Assembly (NCBI RefSeq): GCF_000308455.1
Contig: NZ_BAFP01000274.1
Location: 62,001-126,000 of the forward strand
DNA length: 64,000 nucleotides
Direction of reading: 5' to 3'
Source: Nocardia abscessus NBRC 100374
GTDB taxonomy: Bacteria > Actinomycetota > Actinomycetes > Mycobacteriales > Mycobacteriaceae
Positions 53,033 through 61,365 of this stretch are shown here, one piece after another. Within the stretch, counting starts at the first letter, position 1; every line of letters begins with the position of its first letter. Below the pieces are notes generated by a model. It searched no databases and was not told where the DNA came from. It worked only from the letters and a program-made list of their open reading frames with translations. Made by a program: the position numbers and the translations under genes.

Positions 53033-53052
53033 AACTGATCAAAGCGTCAGTT
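53033..53052. promoter_or_regulatory. TetR operator AACTGATC-AAAG-CGTCAGTT
   Basis: 20-bp imperfect palindrome about 40 bases upstream of the TetR start, with the same half-sites and length as 48592-48611 (outer AACTGAT and TCAGTT kept). Supports autoregulation. Confidence 0.7.
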
Positions 53053-53093
53053 CCACCGTGGCGGGCGCTGCCGGTCCACCCGGCGATCGGCAG

Positions 53094-54317
53094 TTACCGA
53101 TCCGCGCCGGTCGAGAAGTGCTCCTCGTCGGCACCCGCGGACGGGATCGGCTGCTCGTCGTCTCGCTGTTGCCGGATCGGAACGACGAGCCGGCGTTTGC
53201 GGGGCATGGTGTTGATGAGGGTGGTGTCGCCGTTGTAGTGGGCGAGGACCCGGTGGTCCATGACCGCGCGCCACAGCGGTGGAATCGCGGCCAGCACAAC
53301 CATCGTGGCGTAGCCCGCGGGAAGCTGGGGAGCCCGAGCGGAGCTGCGGAGGGTCTGGTAGCGGCGGCCGGGGTTGGCGTGATGGTCGCTGTGGCGCTGG
53401 AGGTGGAACAGGAAGATGTTGGTGACCAGGCGGTCGCTGTTCCAGCTGTCGCGCGGCGAGCAGCGGGCGTAGCGGCCGTCGGGGCGGCGGGCGCGCAGCA
53501 GTCCGTAGTGCTCGACGTAGTTGACCGTCTCCAGCAGGCCGGCGCCGATGAGCGCTTGGAGGGCCAGGTAGGGAATGACGACGGGGCCGAAGGCCGCGAT
53601 CAAGGCGGTGAACAATGCCGCGCTCATCGCCCAGGCTTGCAGAAGATGGTTCGCCGGGCTGAGCCAGCGTTTGCCGTTGCGGGCGAGGCGCTGGCGTTCC
53701 AGCGCGAGGGCAGAGCGGAATCCGCCCATCATGGTGCGCGGGAGGAATTGCCACAGCGATTCGCCGAAGCGTGCGCTGGCCGGGTCCTCGGGCGTGGCGA
53801 CGCGAACGTGGTGGCCACGATTGTGCTCGACGAAGAAGTGCCCGTACCCGGACTGGGCGAGCGCGATCTTGGCCAGCCAGCGTTCGAGGCGTTCGGCGCG
53901 ATGCCCGAGTTCGTGCGCGGCGTTGATGCCGATACCGGAGACGAAGCCGAGGGTGACGGCCAAGCCGAGTTTGTCGGCCAGGCTCAACTCGTGGCTGGCC
54001 CACAGGTAGCCCGCGATGAGCAGGCCGATGAATTGAAGCGGCAGGAAAAGGTAGGTGCACCAGCGGTAATAGCGGTCGTTGGACAGCGCCTCGTAGTCTT
54101 CGTCGCGAGGGTTGCTTCCGTCGTCGCCGATGGCCCAGTCCAGCAGGGGGATCACCACCAGCACGATGATCGGACCGATCCACCAGAACACTTCCAGCCC
54201 GGTGTACACCACCAGCTGGGAAGGCAGCAATGCGCAACCCGGGGCGATCAAGCCCAGTACCCACAGGTAGCGCTTGGGATCGCGGGCTCTCGTGTGCTCG
54301 AAGATCGTCATAGTCAT
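53094..54317 (-). CDS. alkB: Alkane 1-monooxygenase
   Basis: 407 residues. The membrane di-iron His boxes are HELGHRAE, HNRGHHVRV and LQRHSDHHANP, plus the NYVEHYG motif; six membrane helices with segments such as VLGLIAPGCALLPSQLVVYT and FWWIGPIIVLVVIPLLDWAI fit AlkB. It hydroxylates medium-chain n-alkanes with a rubredoxin partner. No rubredoxin domain is fused and no rubredoxin gene follows, so the electron donors must be elsewhere. The gene faces an unrelated TetR at its 3' end. Confidence 0.95.
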   Translation of the reverse strand: MTMTIFEHTRARDPKRYLWVLGLIAPGCALLPSQLVVYTGLEVFWWIGPIIVLVVIPLLDWAIGDDGSNPRDEDYEALSNDRYYRWCTYLFLPLQFIGLLIAGYLWASHELSLADKLGLAVTLGFVSGIGINAAHELGHRAERLERWLAKIALAQSGYGHFFVEHNRGHHVRVATPEDPASARFGESLWQFLPRTMMGGFRSALALERQRLARNGKRWLSPANHLLQAWAMSAALFTALIAAFGPVVIPYLALQALIGAGLLETVNYVEHYGLLRARRPDGRYARCSPRDSWNSDRLVTNIFLFHLQRHSDHHANPGRRYQTLRSSARAPQLPAGYATMVVLAAIPPLWRAVMDHRVLAHYNGDTTLINTMPRKRRLVVPIRQQRDDEQPIPSAGADEEHFSTGADR

Positions 54318-55076
54318 CTCGCCGATCCATCAGGAGAACACTCAACCGACAGTTCTGACTGCGGATAACGCAGACACCTAGCTCGCCAATCAAGGATAGC
54401 TGGAAGTTCGCTGGTTGTCGGAAATCCGTGGAAACCACCGACTGAGCGGCCACTGTCCGCCCCGTGCTCGCGCAGTGGCCCTCGGTCGGCTGGGGAATCG
54501 CCGCAAGGGTTATCGCACGCGACGCTCCACCAGCTCGAAGCCCGGTGATCGGATTCGGCAACCGCTATCTTCGCGGCCATGTCGGCGCCAACTGCACACG
54601 CGGAGTGCGCATTCGAACGGTACGGAATCGACCCGCGGCCTTCGGGCAGTCGGCGTTGTCGCCTCGGGCACGGAGCGATCCGCGCCGGATCTCCGAGTTT
54701 CACCGGTGTGCGCACCTGAGCGGCTCTGGCGGGCAGGGGTGAGCCAACTCCGACATTCGAACCTTTCTGTACCGAATTCGACCTAGCTGACGAACGGCTG
54801 AAGACTGCAACAGCAAATTTCCTGCGAATCAGACCCGCCGATTCCGGAGCCGGGCATCAGGCTGGTCCTCGGGCGTAGCCCGCCTGCCACGCCAGGGATC
54901 TGTGACGACCCGGGCAGGCAGGTCGGCCGCGGTTCGGTCGTAAGACCGAACCGCGGCCGACCACCGTGCATGGAGATCGCGGCACTACGCGACGATGTCG
55001 CGCTCCAGCGCGAGGCGCTGCGCCGAGTCTCCGATCGAGATACCGACGGTATCCGACTCGGTCGTGATTTCGCAAA
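54318..55076. other. Intergenic region with one strong hairpin
   Basis: 760 bases without a plausible gene. It contains the promoter side of alkB and a perfect hairpin, listed separately. Confidence 0.5.
54922..54961. terminator. Perfect 18-bp hairpin
   Basis: Arms 54922-54939 and 54944-54961 with a GTAA loop. Located 3' of the secretory lipase gene; no T tract on either side, so it is a weak-type terminator or mRNA-end structure. Confidence 0.6.
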
Positions 55077-56399
55077 TCAGGGCAGTGCCCCGCAGTTGGT
55101 CGGTGCGGGCTGGTTCGCGAGCCGCTCGGTTATCCACTGCTGCGACGAGACCAGCGAGGGGAAGAACGCCAGCACGTGGGTGGCTCGCAATCCGGTGATG
55201 ACGCTGGGCAGCTCGACGTTCGCGTTCAGCTGCACCGGCACGCCCGCGCCGCACCATCCGGCGGCCATCTCGCGGACGGGCACGTACGGGGCGCCCTCGT
55301 CGCTCGGGCTCGAGGAGATGAGGACGGGCACCGCCGGGTTGAGCGTGCCGACTCGTTGCTCGGTGAACGCCGACTTCAGCACGGGGGACTGATCGATCAC
55401 CGCGGTGAGTGGTTGCCCGCTGGTGGTCCACTGCGACGTGTTCGGGAACTGCTGCGCCAGTCCGAGCGGTACGGCGCACTTCTCCAGGGACTCGCGCAGG
55501 ATCGCCTTGCCGGTGTCGTTGAGTTCGGCCTCGAGCACCGGACGGGTTTCGGGATAGTTGGCGGCGATGCCGTTGAGGATCCAGGCGAAAGCCGGTCCGA
55601 GGGGGGCTCGGCCATCGTTGAACCCGATGAAGTACTGGTCGTCCACCACCGGCCCGCCGATGTAGGCGCCACGCACGTTCAATTCAGGGGCGTAACCCGG
55701 TTGCAATTCGGCTGCGCCCGCGGAGGCCATGCCGCCCTGGGAGTACCCGTACAGAATCACCGGTGAGCCGGGGTTGAGGCTGGTGCCCGGCAATTGCAGC
55801 GCCGCACGCGCGGAGTCGAGTAGCGCGTAGGCCTGAGATTTCCGGTTGAGGTAGTCGTGGACCGCAGGCGTGCCCAGGCCGTGGTAATCGGTCACCATCA
55901 CCGCCATGCCGCGCGCCAGCAGCGTATACAGCGCCAGTACGTCGTATTCGACGATCACGTCGAACGGAGGCTGGTATTGGACGAATTGCGCGAGCAGTTT
56001 CGAAGGCGCGCATTGGTCGCCTTGCCCCTTCGTGCCGACCGCGTACGCGATCAGCGGGCGCTCACCGGGGCCGTTCCACGGCGCTGCCGGCTCCAGATAC
56101 GTACCCACCACCGTTGTCCTGGCGCTGTGGGTATCGCTGCTGACGTACATGAGGCGCGTCGACGTCGCCGGGATGGATCCAGCCACTCCGGGGACCGATA
56201 TCGCCAGTCGCGACGGTTCGGCGCGGATGATGGATCCCGGCGCGCCCCCGGGCTCCGCCGGCGGGATGTAGAACTCGTCGCCCGCCACCGCCTCCGCGAC
56301 CGGCTCGGCCCACCCGTTGGGTGCCGCGACCGCCGCGCCCCCGGCCACGATGAGGGTTCCCGTCAGAGCTGTGGCCAATCTGAGTATTCGACTCCTCAC
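55077..56399 (-). CDS. Secreted LIP-family lipase/esterase
   Basis: 440 residues from GTG 56399 (GGAAGGATCGCATC site). Signal peptide: RILRLATALTGTLIVAGGAAVAA. The LIP family features are: SARTTVVGTYLEP, DYHGLGTPAVHDYLNR, nucleophile GYSQGG intact, acid and His regions (PSDEGAPYVP, ATHVLAFFPS). In contrast to the element copy at 13316-14461, the Ser is kept. It should hydrolyse triglycerides or esters outside the cell. Divergent from the TetR gene; a palindrome lies between. Confidence 0.9.
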   Translation of the reverse strand: MRSRILRLATALTGTLIVAGGAAVAAPNGWAEPVAEAVAGDEFYIPPAEPGGAPGSIIRAEPSRLAISVPGVAGSIPATSTRLMYVSSDTHSARTTVVGTYLEPAAPWNGPGERPLIAYAVGTKGQGDQCAPSKLLAQFVQYQPPFDVIVEYDVLALYTLLARGMAVMVTDYHGLGTPAVHDYLNRKSQAYALLDSARAALQLPGTSLNPGSPVILYGYSQGGMASAGAAELQPGYAPELNVRGAYIGGPVVDDQYFIGFNDGRAPLGPAFAWILNGIAANYPETRPVLEAELNDTGKAILRESLEKCAVPLGLAQQFPNTSQWTTSGQPLTAVIDQSPVLKSAFTEQRVGTLNPAVPVLISSSPSDEGAPYVPVREMAAGWCGAGVPVQLNANVELPSVITGLRATHVLAFFPSLVSSQQWITERLANQPAPTNCGALP

Positions 56400-56445
56400 G
56401 ATGCGATCCTTCCTGCGATTGGGATACCCATGGCATCTAGAATCG

Positions 56446-56460
56446 GATACTGAGAGTATC
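56446..56460. promoter_or_regulatory. Palindrome GATACT-GAG-AGTATC, candidate TetR operator
   Basis: 15 bp with perfect 6-bp arms, in the gap between the divergent lipase and TetR genes, and 15 bases before the TTG start proposed for the regulator. Confidence 0.6.
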
Positions 56461-56475
56461 TGTAAGGGGTATGGA

Positions 56476-57108
56476 TTGTCTGGGAATAGCGATGAGTGTC
56501 GGCGGCTTCGGGGAGCAGGGCATTCACGGCCGACTCGAGCGCAGAGCCAGGCGCGGACGCGCACCGTGTTGACGGCGACCGCCAAACGGCTTTTTCTGGA
56601 GGACGGCTATCAGGCGACGACTCTGGACAAGGTCGCAAAGGCCGCCGGTTTCACCAAAGGGGCGGTGTATTCGAACTTCCGCACCAAGGACGACCTGTGC
56701 CTGGCGGTGCTCGACGAAATTCACCGTGAGCGAGCGGCGGAGGTCGCCGAAATCATCGCCGCCCCTACGGCCACCGACCGTCTGAAGCGGATGACGGAAT
56801 GGGCCGAACGGGTTGTCGGCGATCCCGATTGGACCCAGTTGGAACTGGAGTTCAGCGTCCATGCGCGGCGCGACGACCACCTCCGTGCCGAACTCGCGAC
56901 CCGGCTCGGCGACATCGTCGGCATGGTCGGCGCCGCCCTGGAGACGGCCGAGGACACCGAAACCCAGAAGCCGCGGGCCGAAGCCGCGGTCGCCGTACTG
57001 GCGCTCGGCGTCGGGCTGGGCCTGTTCCGGTCGATCGATCCCGGCATCCCGGTGACGGGCATGATCTCGGCGCTGCGCGCGATCGCGGGATTGACCAGGA
57101 ACGGCTGA
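56476..57108 (+). CDS. TetR-family regulator, TTG start
   Basis: 210 residues. The HTH is complete from RPTRAQSQARTRTVLTATAK through YQATTLDKVAKAAGFTKGAV, YSNFRTKDDL. The conserved arginine-rich start lies upstream of any ATG or GTG in frame, so I choose TTG 56476, which has AAGGGG six bases before it. GTG 56566 would remove part of the first helix. It probably controls the divergent lipase through the palindrome at 56446-56460. Confidence 0.8.
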   Translation: MSGNSDECRRLRGAGHSRPTRAQSQARTRTVLTATAKRLFLEDGYQATTLDKVAKAAGFTKGAVYSNFRTKDDLCLAVLDEIHRERAAEVAEIIAAPTATDRLKRMTEWAERVVGDPDWTQLELEFSVHARRDDHLRAELATRLGDIVGMVGAALETAEDTETQKPRAEAAVAVLALGVGLGLFRSIDPGIPVTGMISALRAIAGLTRNG

Positions 57109-57194
57109 TCCGCTCGGCCGGAAAGCGTCCCGGCCGCATGCCCGACGGGGCCGAAAAGCTCCGGTGGTGTCGCGGTCGCCGCGTCTGGTCTAAT

Positions 57195-57210
57195 ATAAGT
57201 CAAAACTTAT
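57195..57210. promoter_or_regulatory. ArsR-type operator ATAAGT-CAAA-ACTTAT
   Basis: Perfect 6-bp arms, 15 bases before the AHSA1 start, in an AT-rich short promoter. The downstream ArsR gene is the obvious binder. Confidence 0.65.
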
Positions 57211-57224
57211 TACAGGAGGATGTC

Positions 57225-57881
57225 ATGCCGCTGCTCACCGATCCCACCGCCATCGCCGGGCTCGTGACCCGCGAGGTCCGCACCGGTTCCCGGGACGGCA
57301 CCCCGACCAGGATCGCTGTCGCCCGGCGCAGCTACCCGACCGATCAGGCGGATCTCTGGAACGCGCTCACCGATATCGAGCGGATCCCGCGCTGGTTCCT
57401 GCCCATCAGCGGTGATCTGCGGGTCGGCGGGCGCTATCAGACCGAGGGCAACGCCAACGGTGTCGTGGAACAGTGTGATGCGCCGGAGCGCTTCGCCGTG
57501 ACCTGGGAGATGGGCCCGCAGATCTCCTGGCTGACGGTTCGTCTCACGCCCGCCGGAGACGGCACCGAGTTGGAGTTGCTGCACGAGGCTCCGGTCGATC
57601 CCGAGTTCTGGTCGCAGTACGGGCCGGGCGCTGTGGGCGTCGGCTGGGATCTCGCCCTGATGGGTCTCGGGCTGCACCTGTCCAGCGGAGCTCCGGTGGA
57701 CTCGGCGGAGGCACTGGCCTTTCCGGTCACGCCCGAGGGAGTGGCGTTCGTACGCAAGGCGGCGCTCGGTTGGGCGGATGCCGCCGTCGACGACGGTGAC
57801 GACCCGGCGGAGGCGAACGCGGCGGCGCTGCGGACCGTCGATTTCTACACGACCGTTCCCGAGGACGGCTCCGAGGGCTGA
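57225..57881 (+). CDS. SRPBCC/AHSA1-family protein
   Basis: 218 residues; ATG after ACAGGAGGATGTC. The fold signature is YPTDQADLWNALTDIERIPR, WFLPISGDLRVGGRYQTEGN, ERFAVTWEMG, GTELELLHEAPV. Members bind hydrophobic ligands and are often paired with an ArsR regulator in actinobacteria, as here. The stop overlaps the ArsR start (TGATG). Exact role unknown. Confidence 0.88.
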   Translation: MPLLTDPTAIAGLVTREVRTGSRDGTPTRIAVARRSYPTDQADLWNALTDIERIPRWFLPISGDLRVGGRYQTEGNANGVVEQCDAPERFAVTWEMGPQISWLTVRLTPAGDGTELELLHEAPVDPEFWSQYGPGAVGVGWDLALMGLGLHLSSGAPVDSAEALAFPVTPEGVAFVRKAALGWADAAVDDGDDPAEANAAALRTVDFYTTVPEDGSEG

Positions 57882-58288
57882 TGGATCGGTCCCCGGCGAA
57901 GATCTTCGAGGCACTCGGCGACCCGGTTCGCCGATTCATCCTCGAATTGGTGGCGGCCGACGAGCAGCCCGCGGGTGCGGTGGTCGCCGCCGTGCAACAG
58001 CGCGCACCGATCTCCCAGCCCGGCGTCTCCCAGCACCTCAAGGTGCTCCGCGACGCCGGGCTGGTAAGCGTCCGCGCCGAGGGCACTCGACGGCTGTACG
58101 CCCTGGACCCCGAGGGCGTCGACGCCGCCCGCGCCTGGCTCACCGGATTGGCCGACCCGCTACACCAGTTCGCGCAACCGCTCGACGCTCTCGCGACGGA
58201 AATCGCCCGTGGGAAACGGGCGCGCCGCAGCGCCGCGTCCGGACGGACCGGCGACGAGGATTCCGGCCGACAAGCCCGGCAGGCGTGA
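57881..58288 (+). CDS. ArsR-family regulator
   Basis: 135 residues. Winged HTH: KIFEALGDPVRRFILELVAA, RAPISQPGVSQHLKVLRDAG, LVSVRAEGTRRLYALDPEG. No metal-binding Cys pair is seen, so it is likely not a metal sensor. It overlaps the AHSA1 gene and likely represses both through the site at 57195-57210. Confidence 0.9.
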   Translation: MDRSPAKIFEALGDPVRRFILELVAADEQPAGAVVAAVQQRAPISQPGVSQHLKVLRDAGLVSVRAEGTRRLYALDPEGVDAARAWLTGLADPLHQFAQPLDALATEIARGKRARRSAASGRTGDEDSGRQARQA

Positions 58289-58319
58289 CCCGTCGAGGCG
58301 TGGCCCGCGATTCTCTTTT

Positions 58320-59579
58320 TCAGCAGCGGCCGAACACGACGGCCGCGTTGTGGCCACCGAAACCGTAGGAGTTGTTCAGCGCGAAGTTGATGTTCTGGGT
58401 TCGAGCGCTGCCGTGAACGATGTCGAGATCGATCTCCGGGTCCTGGTTGTCGAGGTTCAGCGTCGGCGGCACCACACCGTCGCGGACGCTGAGCACAGTC
58501 AGGGCGGCTTCCACCGCGCCGACCGCGCCGACCGAGTGCCCCAACGCGGATTTCGGCGCGTAGACCGACGCGTGGTCGCCCACCGCCGCCCGGATCCCCT
58601 TGGCTTCCGCGAGATCGCCGAACGGGGTGGCCGTCGCGTGGGCATTGACGTGGTCGATCTCGGTGGGGCTCACCCCGGCCGTTTCGATCGCCCGGCGCAT
58701 CGCTCGAATGTTTCCCTCGCCCTCCGGATGCGGGAGCACCATATGGTAGCCGTCGGCCGTGAGGCCCGCGCCCATCAAGCGAGCCAGGGGCTTGGCACCC
58801 CGTGCCCGTGCGTGGTCTTCCGACTCCAGCACGAACAGCGCGGCGGCTTCGCCGAAGACGAATCCGTCGCGGTCCCGGTCGAACGGACGTGACGCGCGTT
58901 CGGGTTCATCGATTCGCGTGCTCAACGCGCGCATCATCGAGAATCCGGCCACCGCGAGCGGATTGATGCGGCCCTCCACGCCTCCCGCGACGATGATGTC
59001 GGCTTCCCCCAGGATGATCGAACGCCACGCGTGCACCAGCGCCTCGCATCCCGACGCACAGGCGGAGACGGGCGTGATCACGCTGGCTCGCGCGCCGAGT
59101 TCCAGTCCGACCACCGCGGCAGCGCCGTTCGGCATGGCCATCGGTACCGCGAAGGGCGACACCTTGCGGTAGCCCGCGTTCTGCATCAGGTCGTTGGACT
59201 CGATGATCGTGTCGGCCCCACCGAGGCCGGTGCCGATGCAGACGCCGAGACGATCGAGATCCACTTCCGGCCGTCCCAAGGTGTCCCAGATCCGGTTACC
59301 CATGACATAGGCGACCTGCTGGACATAGGACATGCGGCGCTTCTGGACGCGGCTGAGTTCATCGGTCGGATCCAGTTCGAACTGGCCGCCGATGTCGACG
59401 GGAACCTGGAAGCGCTCGAAGTCCGGGTCTTGCACCTTGCCGATTCCGGTTTCCCCCGCGAGCAGTCGTTTCCAGGTCGCCTCGGTGTCGGCGCCTACCG
59501 CCGTCGACATTTCGACCGCCGTCACGACCACGCTCCGGAACCCTCCGTTGCTGGTGGAGAAGTCCGTCAAATCGGACAT
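58320..59579 (-). CDS. Beta-ketoacyl-ACP synthase II (KasA/FabF-like)
   Basis: 419 residues; ATG 59579 has AAGAAGGGG before it. Catalytic Cys in VSACASGCEALVHAW, His in NAHATATPFGD and KSALGHSVGAVG, with NNSYGFGGHNAAVVF at the end. It elongates fatty acids, and in this group mycolic acid precursors (KasA/KasB). No ACP or FabD gene is adjacent, so it is probably a paralogue outside the main fas-II operon. Divergent from the AraC-type regulator gene. Confidence 0.9.
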   Translation of the reverse strand: MSDLTDFSTSNGGFRSVVVTAVEMSTAVGADTEATWKRLLAGETGIGKVQDPDFERFQVPVDIGGQFELDPTDELSRVQKRRMSYVQQVAYVMGNRIWDTLGRPEVDLDRLGVCIGTGLGGADTIIESNDLMQNAGYRKVSPFAVPMAMPNGAAAVVGLELGARASVITPVSACASGCEALVHAWRSIILGEADIIVAGGVEGRINPLAVAGFSMMRALSTRIDEPERASRPFDRDRDGFVFGEAAALFVLESEDHARARGAKPLARLMGAGLTADGYHMVLPHPEGEGNIRAMRRAIETAGVSPTEIDHVNAHATATPFGDLAEAKGIRAAVGDHASVYAPKSALGHSVGAVGAVEAALTVLSVRDGVVPPTLNLDNQDPEIDLDIVHGSARTQNINFALNNSYGFGGHNAAVVFGRC

Positions 59580-59685
59580 CAAACCCCTTCTTTCGGCTTG
59601 TCGGCTCGGATGCTCAAGCGAGGCTATGTGCGCGTTGGAAGGCCGGGGTAGTAGCCCGAGTGCCTTTCACCGCTACGATCGGGCC

Positions 59686-60636
59686 ATGCAACCGGATGGG
59701 GGAGCGCGCCGGGTCGCCGTCGTCATTCCCGATGAAGTAGTCGTTCTGGACGTGGCGATTCCGATCGATGTGTTCGGCTCCGATCCGCACTATCGGCTCG
59801 AGGTGTGCGCGGTATCCCCCGAGGTACCGACGTCGGTCCCGGGGCTGTCCTGTGTGGCTGTGGCGGGGATGGAGGCTTTGCGGCACGCACACACGGTGGT
59901 GGTGCCCGGTTACGCGTCCTACGAAACACCGCCGCCGGATCTGGTTGTCCGAGCGCTTCGCGACGCTCATGGCCGGGGCGCGCGCATGCTGTCGATCTGT
60001 ACCGGTGCTTTCGCTCTCGCCGCCGCGGGACTGCTGGCCAACCGGCCCGCGACAACGCACTGGCGGGCCGCCCCGTTACTGCAGAGCCAGTACCCGGACA
60101 TCGAGGTCCACCCGGACCGCCTGTTCGTGGACGACGGAGACGTGCTGACCTCCGCGGGGGTCACCAGCGGCATCGATCTCTGCCTGCACGTGGTGCGCAA
60201 GGACATCGGCGCGGCGGCCGCGAACGAACGCGCCCGCGACCTGGTGGCGCCGCCGGTTCGCGAGGGCGGCCAGGCCCAGTACACCCGGCAGTTCCCGACG
60301 CAGACCTCCTCCGGCGTGCTCGCCGAGACACGTGCGTGGATCCTCGCGAACCTCGATCACCGGCATTCGCTCGAAGACCTCGCCAGGCGGTCGAATCTCT
60401 CGCGGCGTAGCTTCGTCCGGCGGTTCCGGGAGGAGACCGGAACCTCCACGCACGTGTGGATCACCAGTGCGCGCCTGAATCAGGCGCGCGAACTGCTCGA
60501 GACGACCGAACTGTCGATCGATCAGATCGGCTACCGCGTCGGTCTCGGGAACCCGGCCAACACCCGCGCGGTATTCAAGCGTCATCTGGGTGTCAGCCCC
60601 GGTCAGTACCGGCGCCTGTTCGCGGTCGGGAACTGA
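59686..60636 (+). CDS. GlxA-type AraC regulator (DJ-1/PfpI domain)
   Basis: 316 residues, ATG 59686. The first ~180 residues form a DJ-1/PfpI amidotransferase-like domain (VAVVIPDEVVVLDVAIPIDV, RMLSICTGAFALAAAGLLAN with Cys in the elbow). The C-terminal ~100 residues form an AraC double HTH (HSLEDLARRSNLSRRSFVRR, ELSIDQIGYRVGLGN, FKRHLGVSPGQYRRLF). Divergent from the KAS gene with a ~100-base gap, so it may control it. Confidence 0.9.
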   Translation: MQPDGGARRVAVVIPDEVVVLDVAIPIDVFGSDPHYRLEVCAVSPEVPTSVPGLSCVAVAGMEALRHAHTVVVPGYASYETPPPDLVVRALRDAHGRGARMLSICTGAFALAAAGLLANRPATTHWRAAPLLQSQYPDIEVHPDRLFVDDGDVLTSAGVTSGIDLCLHVVRKDIGAAAANERARDLVAPPVREGGQAQYTRQFPTQTSSGVLAETRAWILANLDHRHSLEDLARRSNLSRRSFVRRFREETGTSTHVWITSARLNQARELLETTELSIDQIGYRVGLGNPANTRAVFKRHLGVSPGQYRRLFAVGN

Positions 60637-60648
60637 CCAGCGCGAGAC

Positions 60649-61365
60649 TCAGCCGGGGAGTCGTTGCGCGGGATAGTCGCGCAGTCGCGGATCGGCGTCG
60701 CCGACGACGACCGGATGGCCGACCAGGTCGAACATCGCGATGTCGGAATGGTGATCGCCGAACGCCGTACAGGTGGACAGATCGATGGCGTTCCGCTCGG
60801 CATACCGCAGCAAGGCCGCGGACTTGTCGGCCCCGACCATCGTCGCGAGGACTTTCCCGGTGTATTTTCCGGCCGCCGTCTCCATCGTCGTGCACAGCAC
60901 CGAGGTGGCACCTACGGCGTCGGCGATCGGCCGCAGCGCCGGGGTGAACGAGCCGGAGACCAGCACGATGTGGGTCCCGGCCCGGGACAGTTCGTCGAGC
61001 CGCCGTCGCACGGCGGTGTTGAAGAAAGCCGGATCCGCGGCGCACGAGGTGAACCAGTCGTGTCCGATGCGGCGCACGTCGGCGACGTCGCGGCCGGCCC
61101 ATCGTCGATAGAACCACCGATGGGATTCGCTGCGGCTCATCCCCGCCCCACGAAGTGCGCGGAACTCTTCGACCACGGTGTCGGCTTCGGGGCCGTAGCC
61201 ACGTCGTCGCGCGTCGAACAGGAACAAGGACAGGAAGCTCACGCAACGGACCAAGGTTTCATCGACGTCGACGAAAGCCGCTGGGACACCGGCTCGATCG
61301 ACCCGACGCGCTACCGGCGACGCGCCGGCGCGGGCGGAGCCCGTGGTCTCCGCATGCTGTCTCAT
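60649..61365 (-). CDS. HAD-IB family phosphatase (SerB-like)
   Basis: 238 residues. Motif I FVDVDETLV (DxDxT), motif II HIVLVSGSFTP, and the lysine and Asp region of motif III/IV (GADKSAALLRYA, CTAFGDHHSDIAMFD) are present. HAD-IB members dephosphorylate phosphoserine, glycerol phosphate or similar. The ATG overlaps the stop of the antiporter gene (ATGA), so the two are coupled; the functional link is not clear. Confidence 0.88.
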   Translation of the reverse strand: MRQHAETTGSARAGASPVARRVDRAGVPAAFVDVDETLVRCVSFLSLFLFDARRRGYGPEADTVVEEFRALRGAGMSRSESHRWFYRRWAGRDVADVRRIGHDWFTSCAADPAFFNTAVRRRLDELSRAGTHIVLVSGSFTPALRPIADAVGATSVLCTTMETAAGKYTGKVLATMVGADKSAALLRYAERNAIDLSTCTAFGDHHSDIAMFDLVGHPVVVGDADPRLRDYPAQRLPG

